Assembly: GCF_021028995.1 (NCBI RefSeq)
Contig: NZ_JAJJZG010000027.1
Coordinates: 1 to 32,884 of the forward strand
Origin: Halobacterium sp. KA-4
Lineage (GTDB): Archaea; Halobacteriota; Halobacteria; Halobacteriales; Halobacteriaceae
DNA length: 32,884 nucleotides
Direction: 5' to 3'
The translations under genes were made by a program, and so were the position numbers. The notes under the pieces were generated by a model, which made no database searches, had not been told where the DNA came from, and saw only the letters and a list, made by a program, of their open reading frames with translations. Shown piece after piece: positions 13,054 through 21,056 of the stretch. Each line of letters opens with the position of its first letter. The stretch's first letter is position 1.

Positions 13054-14028
13054 ATGTCCAACACATCACTCGACATTCGGGAAGCGGACACTGACGAACA
13101 GCATTCGACCGCCAAGTCCCGGTCACAGTCGTCGTGTCCGGAGTGCGACGGCCAGATCGTTCGCGACGATGAGCACGGGGAAACGACCTGCGAAGACTGC
13201 GGGCTAGTCCTCAACGAAGAGTCAATCGACCGAGGACCCGAGTGGCGAGCATTCAACAGCGACGAACGGGACGAAAAAAGTCGCGTCGGTGCGCCGACCA
13301 CGGAACTCCTGCACGACAAGGGGCTCAGCACAACAATTAGCAGGAAAGACACGGATGCATATGGGCAATCGGTCCCAGATCGGAAACGAGCGCGCCTGCA
13401 GCGGCTACGGAGGTGGGACGAACGATTCCGAACGAAAGACGCCCACGAGCGGAATCTCAAACAAGCACTTGGCGAGATCAATCGGATGGGATCTGCTATC
13501 AATATTTCAGACCCAGTTCGAGAGACGGCAGGGGCGATCTACCGCCGAGCGGTCGACGAAAACCTCCTCCCGGGTCGGTCAATCGAGAGCATGGCAACAG
13601 CTGCCCTGTACGCCGCAGCCAGACAACACGGAACGCCACGGCAGCTGGCCGCATTCGCTGAAGTCAGTCGCGTCGAAGAGCTCCGGATTCAGCGGGCATA
13701 TCGGTACGTTTCCCGGGAACTCGCCCTCGAAATTGAACCGGCGGATCCATTAGAATACGTGCCGCAGTTCGCGTCCGCACTCGAGGTAAGCGACGAGGCA
13801 ACGCGTCAGGCTCGCGATCTGCTCACCACCGCCAAAGCACAGAACGCACACAGTGGCAAGAGCCCGGCAGGTCTCGCAGCGGCCGCCCTCTATGCTGCAA
13901 CCCATCTCACAAACGAGCAACTGACACAGAAGACAGTGAGTAACGCAGCCAACGTGAGCCTGATGACGATCCGGAACCGCTATCAGGAATTGCTCGATGT
14001 CTACGCGGAACACGGGGAGTCTGCGTGA
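13054..14028 (+). CDS. tfb: Transcription initiation factor TFB
   Basis: The 324-aa product has the TFIIB layout. The N-terminal zinc ribbon uses C28, C31, C46 and C49 (CPEC ... CEDCG), followed by the B-reader/linker (GPEWRAFNSDERDEKSR, VGAPTTELLHDKGLSTTI) and two cyclin repeats (about 125-215 and 225-320). A recognition HTH lies in the second (SNAANVSLMTIRNRYQELL). TFB recruits RNA polymerase to TATA/BRE promoters. Haloarchaea carry several TFBs, and accessory-replicon copies often set alternative promoter programmes. Its stop overlaps the ATG of a small winged-helix gene (TGATG), so both are probably co-translated. Confidence 0.95.
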   Translation: MSNTSLDIREADTDEQHSTAKSRSQSSCPECDGQIVRDDEHGETTCEDCGLVLNEESIDRGPEWRAFNSDERDEKSRVGAPTTELLHDKGLSTTISRKDTDAYGQSVPDRKRARLQRLRRWDERFRTKDAHERNLKQALGEINRMGSAINISDPVRETAGAIYRRAVDENLLPGRSIESMATAALYAAARQHGTPRQLAAFAEVSRVEELRIQRAYRYVSRELALEIEPADPLEYVPQFASALEVSDEATRQARDLLTTAKAQNAHSGKSPAGLAAAALYAATHLTNEQLTQKTVSNAANVSLMTIRNRYQELLDVYAEHGESA

Positions 14029-14330
14029 TGACCGAGCCAAGACAACCCGGCTACGCAGAGGTAGCGACCGATAGTCAAGGGCGTGACGGACTGCGTGCGC
14101 TCGGTCGCGAAACCGACCGGGAGATTCTCGCATGCTTCGTCGCTGCGTCACCTCGTGATGTCATGGACATCGCCACCACTGCAGAATGCCACCCGATTAC
14201 AGTCGACCAAACATGTGCGCGACTCCATGGGCATGGGCTGATCCGTCCAGTCAATCGAGGACGATATGATCTGACCAACGCCGGACGTGGCTTGCTCGAG
14301 GATAAGTCCGAGGTAGAAATCGAGCGGTGA
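14028..14330 (+). CDS. Small winged-helix protein coupled to tfb
   Basis: The 100-aa protein starts at ATG 14028, overlapping the tfb stop by one base. GRETDREILACFVAASPRDV, then HPITVDQTCARLHGHGLI and RPVNRGRYDLTNAGRGLLE, form a winged HTH with a YDLTxxGRxLL wing, as in haloarchaeal DUF2250/PhiH1-repressor-like regulators. Coupling to a TFB suggests it modulates that TFB or the same promoters; this is inference. No ligand domain is attached. Confidence 0.78.
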   Translation: MTEPRQPGYAEVATDSQGRDGLRALGRETDREILACFVAASPRDVMDIATTAECHPITVDQTCARLHGHGLIRPVNRGRYDLTNAGRGLLEDKSEVEIER

Positions 14331-14410
14331 GAAGAGTCGCAGGCTTGCTCGTCTCGTCGCCGAGTACACCAACCGGATAGCATATCCCAGATACGTCCCA
14401 AGTTCAGATA

Positions 14411-14785
14411 ATGGTGCGCGATTCAGCGTCATCCGAGGACTCGCCATCGTTGCGGGATATCCTTGATGCGCTGGACGACGCCGACTGTCGAGCGATTCTT
14501 CGCGAAACAGCTGAACCCATGACCGCGAACGAACTCATGGATGTATGTGACATCCCCAAATCGACGGTGTATCGGAAACTGGACCGCCTCAGCGACGCCT
14601 CGCTGGTCCGCGAACAGGATACGATCAACCCCGGCGGGGGCCGAACCACGACGTACGAGCGAGACTTCGACGACGTGATGATCTCCATGGATGACGACGG
14701 CTTCTCGGTGACAGTGGAACGACCGCCGCGGAATGCCGACGAACGGCTTGAGGATATCTGGTCGAAGATGGGCGATGAACTATGA
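14411..14785 (+). CDS. ArsR-like winged-helix regulator
   Basis: The 124-aa product has an acidic N-terminus, then DILDALDDADCRAILRETAE, TANELMDVCDIPKSTVYRKL, DRLSDASLVREQD and a GRTTTYERDFDD wing. This is a standard ArsR/HTH_20-type winged helix; the C-terminal SVTVERPPRNADERLEDIW may dimerise. It is followed by an overlapping DUF7521-like membrane protein gene, a pairing common in haloarchaea. TATA-like CATATCCC lies about 30 nt upstream. Ligand and targets unknown. Confidence 0.85.
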   Translation: MVRDSASSEDSPSLRDILDALDDADCRAILRETAEPMTANELMDVCDIPKSTVYRKLDRLSDASLVREQDTINPGGGRTTTYERDFDDVMISMDDDGFSVTVERPPRNADERLEDIWSKMGDEL

Positions 14786-15063
14786 TGTGGGTGGGAACGG
14801 CTATCGTCGTCGTGAAAACGGTGATCTTGCTGCTAGGGAGTGGGATCACGTATATCGCGTATCGGGCTTATCGTCGCACGGGGGTACCCTCGCTTCGGAT
14901 GCTTGGGATCGGGTTCGGCATTATCACGTTCGGTGCGTTGCTCGCCGGTATCGCCCATCAAATCCTCTCTGTATCGCTGGAAATGGGAATCCTGATCAAC
15001 AGCGTCCTGGTGGCGATCGGCCTGGGCATCATCATGTACTCGCTCTATCTCGAACGGGAATGA
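14782..15063 (+). CDS. DUF7521-like small membrane protein
   Basis: The 93-aa product starts at ATG 14782 (or 14785), overlapping the stop of the preceding regulator gene. Three hydrophobic helices are visible: about 3-24 (WVGTAIVVVKTVILLLGSGI), 40-60 and 68-88, with a conserved-looking YRAYRRTG loop after helix 1. This matches the haloarchaeal DUF7521 layout that pairs with an ArsR-type regulator. Function is unknown; the pair may be a membrane-linked sensing unit. Confidence 0.8.
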   Translation: MMWVGTAIVVVKTVILLLGSGITYIAYRAYRRTGVPSLRMLGIGFGIITFGALLAGIAHQILSVSLEMGILINSVLVAIGLGIIMYSLYLERE

Positions 15064-15078
15064 CCCTCTACGGGAGAA

Positions 15079-15249
15079 GTCAGCTCAGGATTCTTCCGCA
15101 TAACGTGCTGTGAGTGCGGGATGAAAGCGGATGCAAACCGTGTTGAACGTGGGGAGTACGTCTGTGAGAACTGCGAGTTGGTCGCCAATAGTGACCTGAA
15201 TGCGGCGGAGAATATGCGGGCGACGGTAACCGAGTCCCTCATGGGATAG
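15079..15249 (+). pseudogene. C-terminal remnant of a TnpB (IS200/IS605 OrfB)
   Basis: A frame without a start directly follows the preceding gene and ends at TAG 15247-15249. It contains ITCCECGMKADANRVERGEY, then VCENCELVANSDLNAAENMR. The two CxxC knuckles and the 'NSDLNAAENM' motif are the zinc finger and final RuvC segment (with its catalytic Asp) of TnpB, the RNA-guided nuclease of IS200/IS605 elements. The first 300 or so residues are missing, so it is inactive. A right-end scaffold follows at 15250-15400. Confidence 0.88.
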
Positions 15250-15400
15250 GAGTACCGGCTGTCTGGCCCAGCCAGCGGTGCGCCTGTTCGATAAATCAAC
15301 GGGGCAAGTCGCCCCACAAGAGCAGGTACGACCGTAAACCGGCAAATATCCCAACGCTTGCGGAAGCCTCGCTGTTCACGGCGCGGAGGACGTCATCAAT
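15250..15400 (+). mobile_element. IS200/IS605-type right end with TnpB guide-RNA-like scaffold
   Basis: Following the TnpB remnant, this stretch holds GGGGCAAGTCGCCCC (15301-15315, hairpin), CAAATATCCCAAC (15343-15355), GGAAGCCTCGC, a short hairpin and GGAGGACGTCATC ending at 15397. The order CCCAAC, hairpin, GGA-nGTCA recurs at 20530, 29807 and 30110. By family knowledge the 3' end of tnpB plus the right end specifies the scaffold of the TnpB guide RNA. The guide would be the sequence beyond about 15397. Nothing else is seen up to 15469. Confidence 0.7.
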
Positions 15401-15469
15401 TCGGCATTCCAGATGGCGCCACATCATCTCGTCACCAATCAAATTAGGTTGGTCAAGAAGACTTATGAC

Positions 15470-15487
15470 TTACTAACTAATTAGTAA
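15470..15487. promoter_or_regulatory. TetR-type operator copy 1
   Basis: TTACTAA (15470-15476) and TTAGTAA (15481-15487) are exact inverted arms around CTAA. The palindrome ends 4 nt before the ATG at 15492 and follows a TATA-like ACTTATGAC, so a bound repressor would block the start site. The same core, ACTAA-CTRR-TTRGT, occurs at 16665 and 32244. Confidence 0.8.
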
Positions 15488-15491
15488 CCAC

Positions 15492-15923
15492 ATGAGCCAG
15501 TCACTCTCCGGAAAGCGACCGTGGCTCGCCGCCCTGCTCAACGTTCTTGCAATCGGCTTAGGGCACGCGTACCTCCGACGCTGGTGGCGCGCATTCGGGT
15601 GGATCACAGCCCTATTCGGCGCGGCGACGCTGTTCGTCGATCCAGCAGCACTTGAGGCATTCATGCGCGGGCAATCGATCAACCTGCTGTCGATCGCGCC
15701 AGTCCTCGTCGTCGGGGCTCTGAGCGTCGTGGACGCATATCTCGTGGCACACGCACAGAATATGATGGCTCGGTTTACTCCGAACCAAAATAGGGAACTC
15801 ACGCACTGCCCTCACTGCGGGAAGGAACTTGGCCTTGATTTGGATTTCTGTCAGTGGTGTTCCGCAGACCTCACGCACACTGAAACAGCGAGTCCGGCGG
15901 AACGGCCGGACAAGTACACCTAG
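15492..15923 (+). CDS. Membrane protein with C-terminal zinc ribbon
   Basis: The 143-aa product has hydrophobic helices at about 11-27 (LAALLNVLAIGLGHAYLRRW), 35-52 and 66-87, then a zinc ribbon with CPHCGK and CQWCSADL. This layout resembles haloarchaeal DUF7575-type proteins (small polytopic membrane domain plus treble-clef/zinc ribbon). Function unknown. The operator palindrome directly upstream places it under TetR control. It converges with the TetR gene at 15920, their stop codons overlapping. Confidence 0.8.
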   Translation: MSQSLSGKRPWLAALLNVLAIGLGHAYLRRWWRAFGWITALFGAATLFVDPAALEAFMRGQSINLLSIAPVLVVGALSVVDAYLVAHAQNMMARFTPNQNRELTHCPHCGKELGLDLDFCQWCSADLTHTETASPAERPDKYT

Positions 15924-16531
15924 CCGTCTCCGCTCTGATCGACTGCCAGTACAGCTGTGACGTATTCTTCGGCGGTCTGTCGCGCCGTTGCAAGCGACGC
16001 TTCCTCATTGAAAACGACCGCCCTAGTGCGGCCTCCGTCGACAATCGTCATTAGCGCGCGTGCGGCATGCTCGGCATCCACATCGTTGAATACGCCATCT
16101 TGGATGCCCTGGTCGATTACGGTGCTGAGCATGTAGCGGACGTACTCGTCGTTCTGCTGGAAGCGTTCCCTGAACGCTTCCTTGTATGGTGCTTGACTCC
16201 GCATCTCCAGCATCGCCACTAACAGATCCAGGTGATCCTGTGCGTCGACGAGTAGTTTGTCGAGCAGTAGGTCCAGTCGCTGTTCAGGATCGGTAGTTTC
16301 GACTTCGTGGACAGTATTTTGGAACTGGTCGAGGATGTAGTCTAGAAAGGCCGCGAGTAAGTCGTCTTTCGTGTCGTAGTGGTAGTGGATGGCAGCTGTC
16401 GACTTACCGTATTCCTCGGCAATCCGCTTGATCGTTAAGTCGGCGTAGCCGTGCTCTTGGAGAGCTCGGTATGTCGCACGCATGATCTCCTCGTTTGGAT
16501 CAGCGGCGGTGCGGTTCGGCGAATCAGCCAT
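15920..16531 (-). CDS. TetR/AcrR-family transcriptional repressor (paralogue 1)
   Basis: The 203-aa product starts at ATG 16531 (MADSPNRTAADPNEEIM). The N-terminal HTH is ATYRALQEHGYADLTIKRIA, then YGKSTAAIHYHYDTKDDLL, with the TetR 'IHYHY.TKDDLL' signature. The ligand-binding helices follow (FLDYILDQFQNTVHEVE ... FNDVDAEHAARALMTIVDGG). It is clearly related to the TetR encoded divergently at 16701, as both share 'HGYADLTI' and 'FLDY(I/L)'. Its own promoter (TATA-like GAATATAC near 16537) has no obvious copy of the palindrome, so it may be the regulator of the operator copies without autoregulation. Confidence 0.92.
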   Translation of the reverse strand: MADSPNRTAADPNEEIMRATYRALQEHGYADLTIKRIAEEYGKSTAAIHYHYDTKDDLLAAFLDYILDQFQNTVHEVETTDPEQRLDLLLDKLLVDAQDHLDLLVAMLEMRSQAPYKEAFRERFQQNDEYVRYMLSTVIDQGIQDGVFNDVDAEHAARALMTIVDGGRTRAVVFNEEASLATARQTAEEYVTAVLAVDQSGDG

Positions 16532-16664
16532 TACGTCGTATATTCGGCGTACCCGGGATAATGCTGTTGACCTTCTCGTCAGATTTCCTTTTTCGGGTTG
16601 GGAATTTGTCTCGTTGAATTACCTGTTACCGCGGTGTGTGTACACCTAACCATTCCAAAGCCTT

Positions 16665-16683
16665 TTGACTAACTGGTTAGTAA
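16665..16683. promoter_or_regulatory. TetR-type operator copy 2
   Basis: TGACTAA-CTGG-TTAGTAA (16666-16683) is an imperfect palindrome with the same core as copies at 15470 and 32244. It ends 17 nt before the ATG of the second TetR gene (16701), inside its presumed promoter/transcription start. It indicates autoregulation of the TetR-MATE operon or control by the divergent TetR paralogue. Confidence 0.8.
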
Positions 16684-16700
16684 GTACTGTATCAACCGAG

Positions 16701-17303
16701 ATGGAAGACAACCCGATGGCTGACATTCTGGAGGCAACTCACCGCGCACTCTGCCGACACGGCTATGCTGACCTCACAATCCAAGACATCGCTGCCGAAT
16801 CAGCCAAAAGCAAAGCCACGATTCACTATCACTACGGAACGAAAGAAGCCCTCTTTTCGGCATTCCTCGACTACCTCTATGACCAGTACACCGCTCAAAT
16901 CGACGCCGCCAGCGGCGAAACACCTCTCAAGCACCTTCACTCGCTGCTGGACATCCTCCTGTGGAACCCAACCGAACCTGCAAAGCAGGCGTTCCAGACC
17001 GCGATACTCGAGGTAAAAGCACAAGCACCGTACGACGACTCCGTTCAAGAACAACTCATTGAATTCGACGCGTATCTCTCCGACCGATTACAAGCGATTA
17101 TTGAAGCGGGTATCCAGGCCCGTGAGTTCAACGACGAAGTAGACCCGTCGACAGCAGCTGACTTCCTCACGACAATAATCAAAGGCGCGCATACACGCCA
17201 AGTCACCGTCAATCATCCCCCTGAGCACCTCTCCGTCCCGATGACCGATTACATCCAGACCTACTTGCTCGCCAACGACCCAGCGGAGGCACCGCCAGCA
17301 TGA
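16701..17303 (+). CDS. TetR/AcrR-family transcriptional repressor (paralogue 2), local regulator of MATE
   Basis: A TTG-started frame opens inside the operator at 16665; ATG 16701 (MEDNPMADILEATHRAL) is preferred, giving 200 aa and leaving the operator upstream. The HTH reads HGYADLTIQDIAAESAKSKA, then TIHYHYGTKEALFSAFLDYL, matching the TetR fold. The C-terminal ligand domain is about 60-195. Its TGA overlaps the MATE ATG (ATGA), so repressor and exporter are co-translated, the classic layout for a drug-inducible efflux operon. Paralogous to the gene at 15920; the pair probably arose by duplication. Confidence 0.92.
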   Translation: MEDNPMADILEATHRALCRHGYADLTIQDIAAESAKSKATIHYHYGTKEALFSAFLDYLYDQYTAQIDAASGETPLKHLHSLLDILLWNPTEPAKQAFQTAILEVKAQAPYDDSVQEQLIEFDAYLSDRLQAIIEAGIQAREFNDEVDPSTAADFLTTIIKGAHTRQVTVNHPPEHLSVPMTDYIQTYLLANDPAEAPPA

Positions 17304-18751
17304 GCATTCGAAGTAGTATCAGTTCGCTATTCAAAGGCCGCGAAGAGTTCGATCTGACCGCCGGTAGCATTGGGAAGCCACTGTTCTTCCTGTCGATGCC
17401 GATTGTCGTGACGAACCTCTTCCAGACGGCGTACAATCTCGCGGACACGTTCTGGCTGGGCCAGTACAGCACGGACGCACTCGCCGCTATCAGTTTCGCG
17501 TTCCCGATGGTGTTCCTGCTCATCTCGCTGGGGATGGGGATTTCCGTAGCGGGCAGCGTGTTGGTCGCCCAGTACACCGGCGCTGGCGAGGAACGACAGG
17601 CCGAATTCGCCGCCTCACAGACGATGACGTTCGCTGTGATCGCGTCGATCCTGTTAGGTGGTGTCGGCTACTTCTTCGTCGGGGACTTCCTCTCCTTGAT
17701 GGGGGCATCCACGGACGTCCTGCCACTGGCATCAAGCTACATGGAAGTCGTCGCACTTGGTCTGACATTCATGTTCGGCTTCGCCGTGTTCATCGCGCTA
17801 ATGCGCGGCTACGGCGACACGATTACGCCGATGCTCGTGATGTTCGGGTCAGTAGTTCTGAACATCATCATCGACCCGTTCCTCATCTTCGGCTGGTGGG
17901 CATTCCCCGAGATGGGGATCCAGGGTGCCGCCGTCGCCACGGTCTTCTCTCGAGCACTCGCGCTCGTCGTCGGGCTGGCTATCATGTTCCGTGGACGCCG
18001 TGGTGTCGAAATCCACCTGCGAGATATGGTTCCGGAGTTCGCCTACCTGCGCCGCCTCGCTCGTATCGGCGTGCCCGCGTCTATTGAGGGGACTGGGCGT
18101 GCGCTCTCGATGAATCTCCTCTTGTTCATCGTCGCGACGTTCTCCGACCCGATCGTCGCAGCATACGGTATCGGGACGCGCGTGTTCTCGGTCATTTTCC
18201 TCCCAGCCATCGCGGTCGCGCGCGGTGTCGAGACGATGACTGGACAGAACATCGGCGCCGACAAACCCGACCGCGCCGAACAGGCCGTAACCCTCGCAGC
18301 GAAGGTGCTTTTCGGTATCCTTAGCGTCGCCGGCGTCATCGTTTTCGTGTTCCCCGAACCGATCGTCTCAGTGTTCGTCGGCGCAGACCAAGCAGCCGCT
18401 GGACAGGTCGTCTCGGCTGGCGCACAGTTCCTGCGCTATGTCGCACTCACCTTCGGGTTCATCGGCATCATGCGGGCGTACACCGGGAGCTTCCGCGGTG
18501 CCGGCAAGACGCTTACCGCCGCTGCGATTTCGGTGCTGACGCTCGGCGTGATTCGGTTCCCCGTTGCATGGGTAGCTTCCGGCCCACTTGCCGAGACCGG
18601 CATCTGGCTGTCGTTCGCTATCTCGAACGTTGCTGGTGCCATTATCGCGTACGCGTGGTTCCAGCGTGGAACGTGGCGTACTGCTGACCTCACCGAATCG
18701 AACGTGGACGTCGACAACCCTGCTGTCGACGTGTCGGCAACCGACGATTAA
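17300..18751 (+). CDS. MATE-family multidrug/toxin exporter
   Basis: The 483-aa product is polytopic with about 12 helices. Family hallmarks are visible: SIGKPLFFLSMPIVVTNLFQ in helix 1, YNLADTFWLGQY after it, MVFLLISLGMGISVAGSVLV, and the internal repeat starting at VPASIEGTGRALSMNLLLF, then IAVARGVETMTGQNIGA. MATE proteins exchange cations or protons for drugs and other organic cations. Length is normal. It overlaps the TetR gene upstream by 4 nt and is followed 6 nt later by an isoprenoid-synthase-like gene, then a TVP38-like gene, so four genes probably share one transcript controlled from the operator at 16665. Confidence 0.93.
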   Translation: MSIRSSISSLFKGREEFDLTAGSIGKPLFFLSMPIVVTNLFQTAYNLADTFWLGQYSTDALAAISFAFPMVFLLISLGMGISVAGSVLVAQYTGAGEERQAEFAASQTMTFAVIASILLGGVGYFFVGDFLSLMGASTDVLPLASSYMEVVALGLTFMFGFAVFIALMRGYGDTITPMLVMFGSVVLNIIIDPFLIFGWWAFPEMGIQGAAVATVFSRALALVVGLAIMFRGRRGVEIHLRDMVPEFAYLRRLARIGVPASIEGTGRALSMNLLLFIVATFSDPIVAAYGIGTRVFSVIFLPAIAVARGVETMTGQNIGADKPDRAEQAVTLAAKVLFGILSVAGVIVFVFPEPIVSVFVGADQAAAGQVVSAGAQFLRYVALTFGFIGIMRAYTGSFRGAGKTLTAAAISVLTLGVIRFPVAWVASGPLAETGIWLSFAISNVAGAIIAYAWFQRGTWRTADLTESNVDVDNPAVDVSATDD

Positions 18752-18757
18752 CGGATC

Positions 18758-19558
18758 ATGCCACCAGCAACAACAATCGCGGAACGCCGTACCAAAATCG
18801 ACCGATATCTTGACGCTACGTTAGAGCGAACTGACGAGTGCCCGCTGGCAGCGGTTTCAACCATGGATGCATGTCCAGACCGGTGGTACGGACAGCTGGT
18901 TTGTCTCACACACGATGCAATTGCGGACAAACCGACCGCCGACGCAGTACTGCCCGCATCTGCAGCTATCGAGTTGCTCCGCGGGTACTGCCGACTGCGC
19001 ACCGAGCTGCTCATCCAACTTGCCGACAACCGCGCCCATTCACTGACTGGAGACCCAGCGAACGCGCTGCTGGCAGGAGACTACCTCAACTCGGCGGCCT
19101 ACACAGCCCTCGCCAAAACCGGTAACCACCACCTTGAAGACGCTCTCCAGGCGCTCATCGCTGTCTCCGAGTCACTCGTGGACGCATTCGACGCGAGGTA
19201 CGTCCGATCAGCCGACGATCACTCGTTCCTTGATGACACGGTCGGCAGTATTGGTGAGGGCGCCGCGGTCATCGGCATCACGCTCGCAGGCGGGGATACC
19301 ACCCAGAAGGAGGACTTTGCGACGCTTGGACGCGGATTCAGTACAGCATATCAGGTCCGCCGAATCCTTAATGCAGACAGTGACGGTGCCGTGCCGACGA
19401 TTGCGCCACCACGGTTCGATGAGGCGGCACTCCGTCAGCACGGCGCACGACACTTCAGAGAGGCCACGCATGCTCTCGACCGACTCAGCGATTCGGCAGA
19501 CGTCGAGCCACTTCGGAACTTCGTGAATACTCACTGTGATCAGGACAACGGGTTTTAA
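18758..19558 (+). CDS. Isoprenyl-diphosphate-synthase-like protein lacking both Asp-rich motifs
   Basis: The 266-aa product lies 6 nt after the MATE gene. Helical segments resemble the all-alpha polyprenyl synthase fold: AAIELLRGYCRLRTELLIQL, LLAGDYLNSAAYTALAKTGN (typically LLAGDxLL), IGEGAAVIGITLAGG, and GRGFSTAYQVRRILNADSDG where synthases read 'FQ.DDILD'. The first DDxxD is absent (the expected region reads QLADNRAHS) and the second is RRILNAD, so the Mg-diphosphate ligands are missing. Most likely a non-catalytic relative, perhaps binding a prenyl ligand. Its place in an efflux operon suggests a link to transport or membrane-lipid sensing; that part is inference. Confidence 0.65.
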   Translation: MPPATTIAERRTKIDRYLDATLERTDECPLAAVSTMDACPDRWYGQLVCLTHDAIADKPTADAVLPASAAIELLRGYCRLRTELLIQLADNRAHSLTGDPANALLAGDYLNSAAYTALAKTGNHHLEDALQALIAVSESLVDAFDARYVRSADDHSFLDDTVGSIGEGAAVIGITLAGGDTTQKEDFATLGRGFSTAYQVRRILNADSDGAVPTIAPPRFDEAALRQHGARHFREATHALDRLSDSADVEPLRNFVNTHCDQDNGF

Positions 19559-19585
19559 CGCGAAGCTGATGCTAGCCGAACGTAT

Positions 19586-20287
19586 ATGAGGGTCTTCTCC
19601 TCGCGTGACGACCGACGGCGCGCGCTCTTCATCCTTGTTGTGGGTGTTGCCAGCCTGGCCGCCCTCTATGTAGCTGTTCGTCGATATGCGCCGTTCATGT
19701 TTGATGTCGTTGCACTTCGGACGTGGATCGGCCAGTTTGGTGTGTTCGCGCCGCTCGTTTTCGTCGTGGTTCAGGCCGTCCAGGTGGTTGTCGCGCCAAT
19801 TCCCGGGCAAGTTGTGGCGCTAGTCTCCGGCTATCTGTTCGGCTCCATCCCGGGGACCATCTACAGTCTTACTGGCGTCCTGATCGGGAGTGCCGTCGCG
19901 TTCAGTCTCGCGAAGCGATATGGCCGAGCGCTCGTCGAAGAGATGCTCCACGAGGACGTGGTAACGAGGTTTGATGGGTTTGTGTCGCGAGTTGGACTTC
20001 CAGGGCTGCTCGCGTTTGTCCTCATTCCTGGCCTTCCGGATGACGTAATCTGTTTTCTTGCTGGGCTCACCACGTGGCGCCTCCGGACATTCATCGCAGT
20101 CATCAGTATCGGTCGTCTTCCAGCATACGTTCTCACGGTCTTTGCGGGCGGTGAATTCGCAGACGACCAACTAACGAGTGGACTACTCCTTGTGGGTGTG
20201 GTCGTTGTCCTCTCCGTAGTCGGCTATCGTAACCAGGACACGATCCAAGACCTTGTCCAACAATTCGAAGCACGCCTCCCATTCTGA
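19586..20287 (+). CDS. TVP38/TMEM64 (DedA-like) membrane protein
   Basis: The 233-aa product has five to six hydrophobic segments. The family core is visible: APIPGQVVALVSGYLFGSIP followed by GTIYSLTGVLIGSAVAFSLA and KRYGR (the 'SNARE-associated' domain), and later FVLIPGLPDDVICFLAGLTT with the conserved Pro-Gly-Pro-Asp reentrant-loop region. DedA-superfamily proteins act as lipid scramblases/flippases or membrane-homeostasis transporters. It starts at ATG 19586, 27 nt after the preceding gene, probably the last gene of the TetR-MATE operon. Confidence 0.88.
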   Translation: MRVFSSRDDRRRALFILVVGVASLAALYVAVRRYAPFMFDVVALRTWIGQFGVFAPLVFVVVQAVQVVVAPIPGQVVALVSGYLFGSIPGTIYSLTGVLIGSAVAFSLAKRYGRALVEEMLHEDVVTRFDGFVSRVGLPGLLAFVLIPGLPDDVICFLAGLTTWRLRTFIAVISIGRLPAYVLTVFAGGEFADDQLTSGLLLVGVVVVLSVVGYRNQDTIQDLVQQFEARLPF

Positions 20288-20297
20288 GCCATCTGGG

Positions 20298-20580
20298 TTA
20301 TACGACAACTCTGGGCCGCGTCATTCGCGCATTTTCACAGGCAGCTAGAAGAGTCACTTGGTCAACCACTGTAGGGTGGAGGTACCCGAACACTGTCTTG
20401 ACGTCCTCCAAACAACGAAGCGGCCCATGGCAGCTTTCAAGAGGTGACCCCCGACTCGCCGTGGCCGTTGGAAATCCCTCCTCGAAGAAAGATTGAGGCT
20501 GACGGATAACGCGAAGGTACGTGATGACATCCTTCGCGCCGCTCACGGCGCGGTTGCCCGAGAGTTGGGAGGTTTTTCCA
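20298..20580 (-). mobile_element. Orphan IS200/IS605-type right end next to degenerate coding sequence
   Basis: On the minus strand, CTCCCAACTCTC (about 20573-20562) precedes the hairpin CGCGCC-GTGAGC-GGCGCG (20552-20535) and AAGGATGTCATCAC (20534-20521). The order matches the scaffolds at 15343, 29807 and 30110. No tnpB lies nearby. The sequence after the scaffold (20520-20298) reads as an open frame without a proper start (FFEEGFPTATASRGSPLESC, CLEDVKTVFGYLHPTVVDQ), probably a gene remnant into which the element inserted; I do not recognise it. The rest of 20288-20700 shows nothing else. Confidence 0.55.
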
Positions 20581-20700
20581 GATATCCTCCAAGAATTAGG
20601 GCATTATTCCGATTCTCGATCGGTGCCCTCGAAAATACGTTAATGATTGTCCGGTAAGAATTTCCGTGTGGGGTACATAGTCCCCAGCAAGGTGTGAGGG

Positions 20701-20988
20701 ATGGTAACAACACACGGTGGAAGTGGTCGTCGACAGCCACGAACAGACCCAAACACGAGTGAAACAGTTAGCGCTATCGAACACTACACTTGTAGTCTCG
20801 CTGGCTTGGCTGTGACGGGGCTTCTCTGCGGTCTTCTCTACGCCGAACTGGTTGTTCTCACCCAAGTATTTGTACCGTTTGCCGGCGTGCTACTCGTGGC
20901 TGGTGTGTTTAGCGTGTGGGCATTATGTTGGCTTGCGTTCGAATTTGTCTGGGAATGGGCGAGCACGTACGGGCCCCGCTGGAAGTAG
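20701..20988 (+). CDS. Small two-helix membrane protein
   Basis: The 95-aa frame starts at ATG 20701. The hydrophilic N-terminus (RQPRTDPNTSETVS) is followed by two hydrophobic segments: CSLAGLAVTGLLCGLLYAEL, and FVPFAGVLLVAGVFSVWALC continuing to WLAFEFVWEWAS. Small haloarchaeal membrane proteins of this type are common and mostly uncharacterised. No motif suggests a role. TATA-like TAAGAATT is about 40 nt upstream. Confidence 0.6.
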   Translation: MVTTHGGSGRRQPRTDPNTSETVSAIEHYTCSLAGLAVTGLLCGLLYAELVVLTQVFVPFAGVLLVAGVFSVWALCWLAFEFVWEWASTYGPRWK

Positions 20989-21056
20989 GTTTGATTTTCT
21001 CGTCTGTTGAGACGTTCAGTGGCTTCTACGTCGATCTCATAGAAGTTCGAGGCGGA

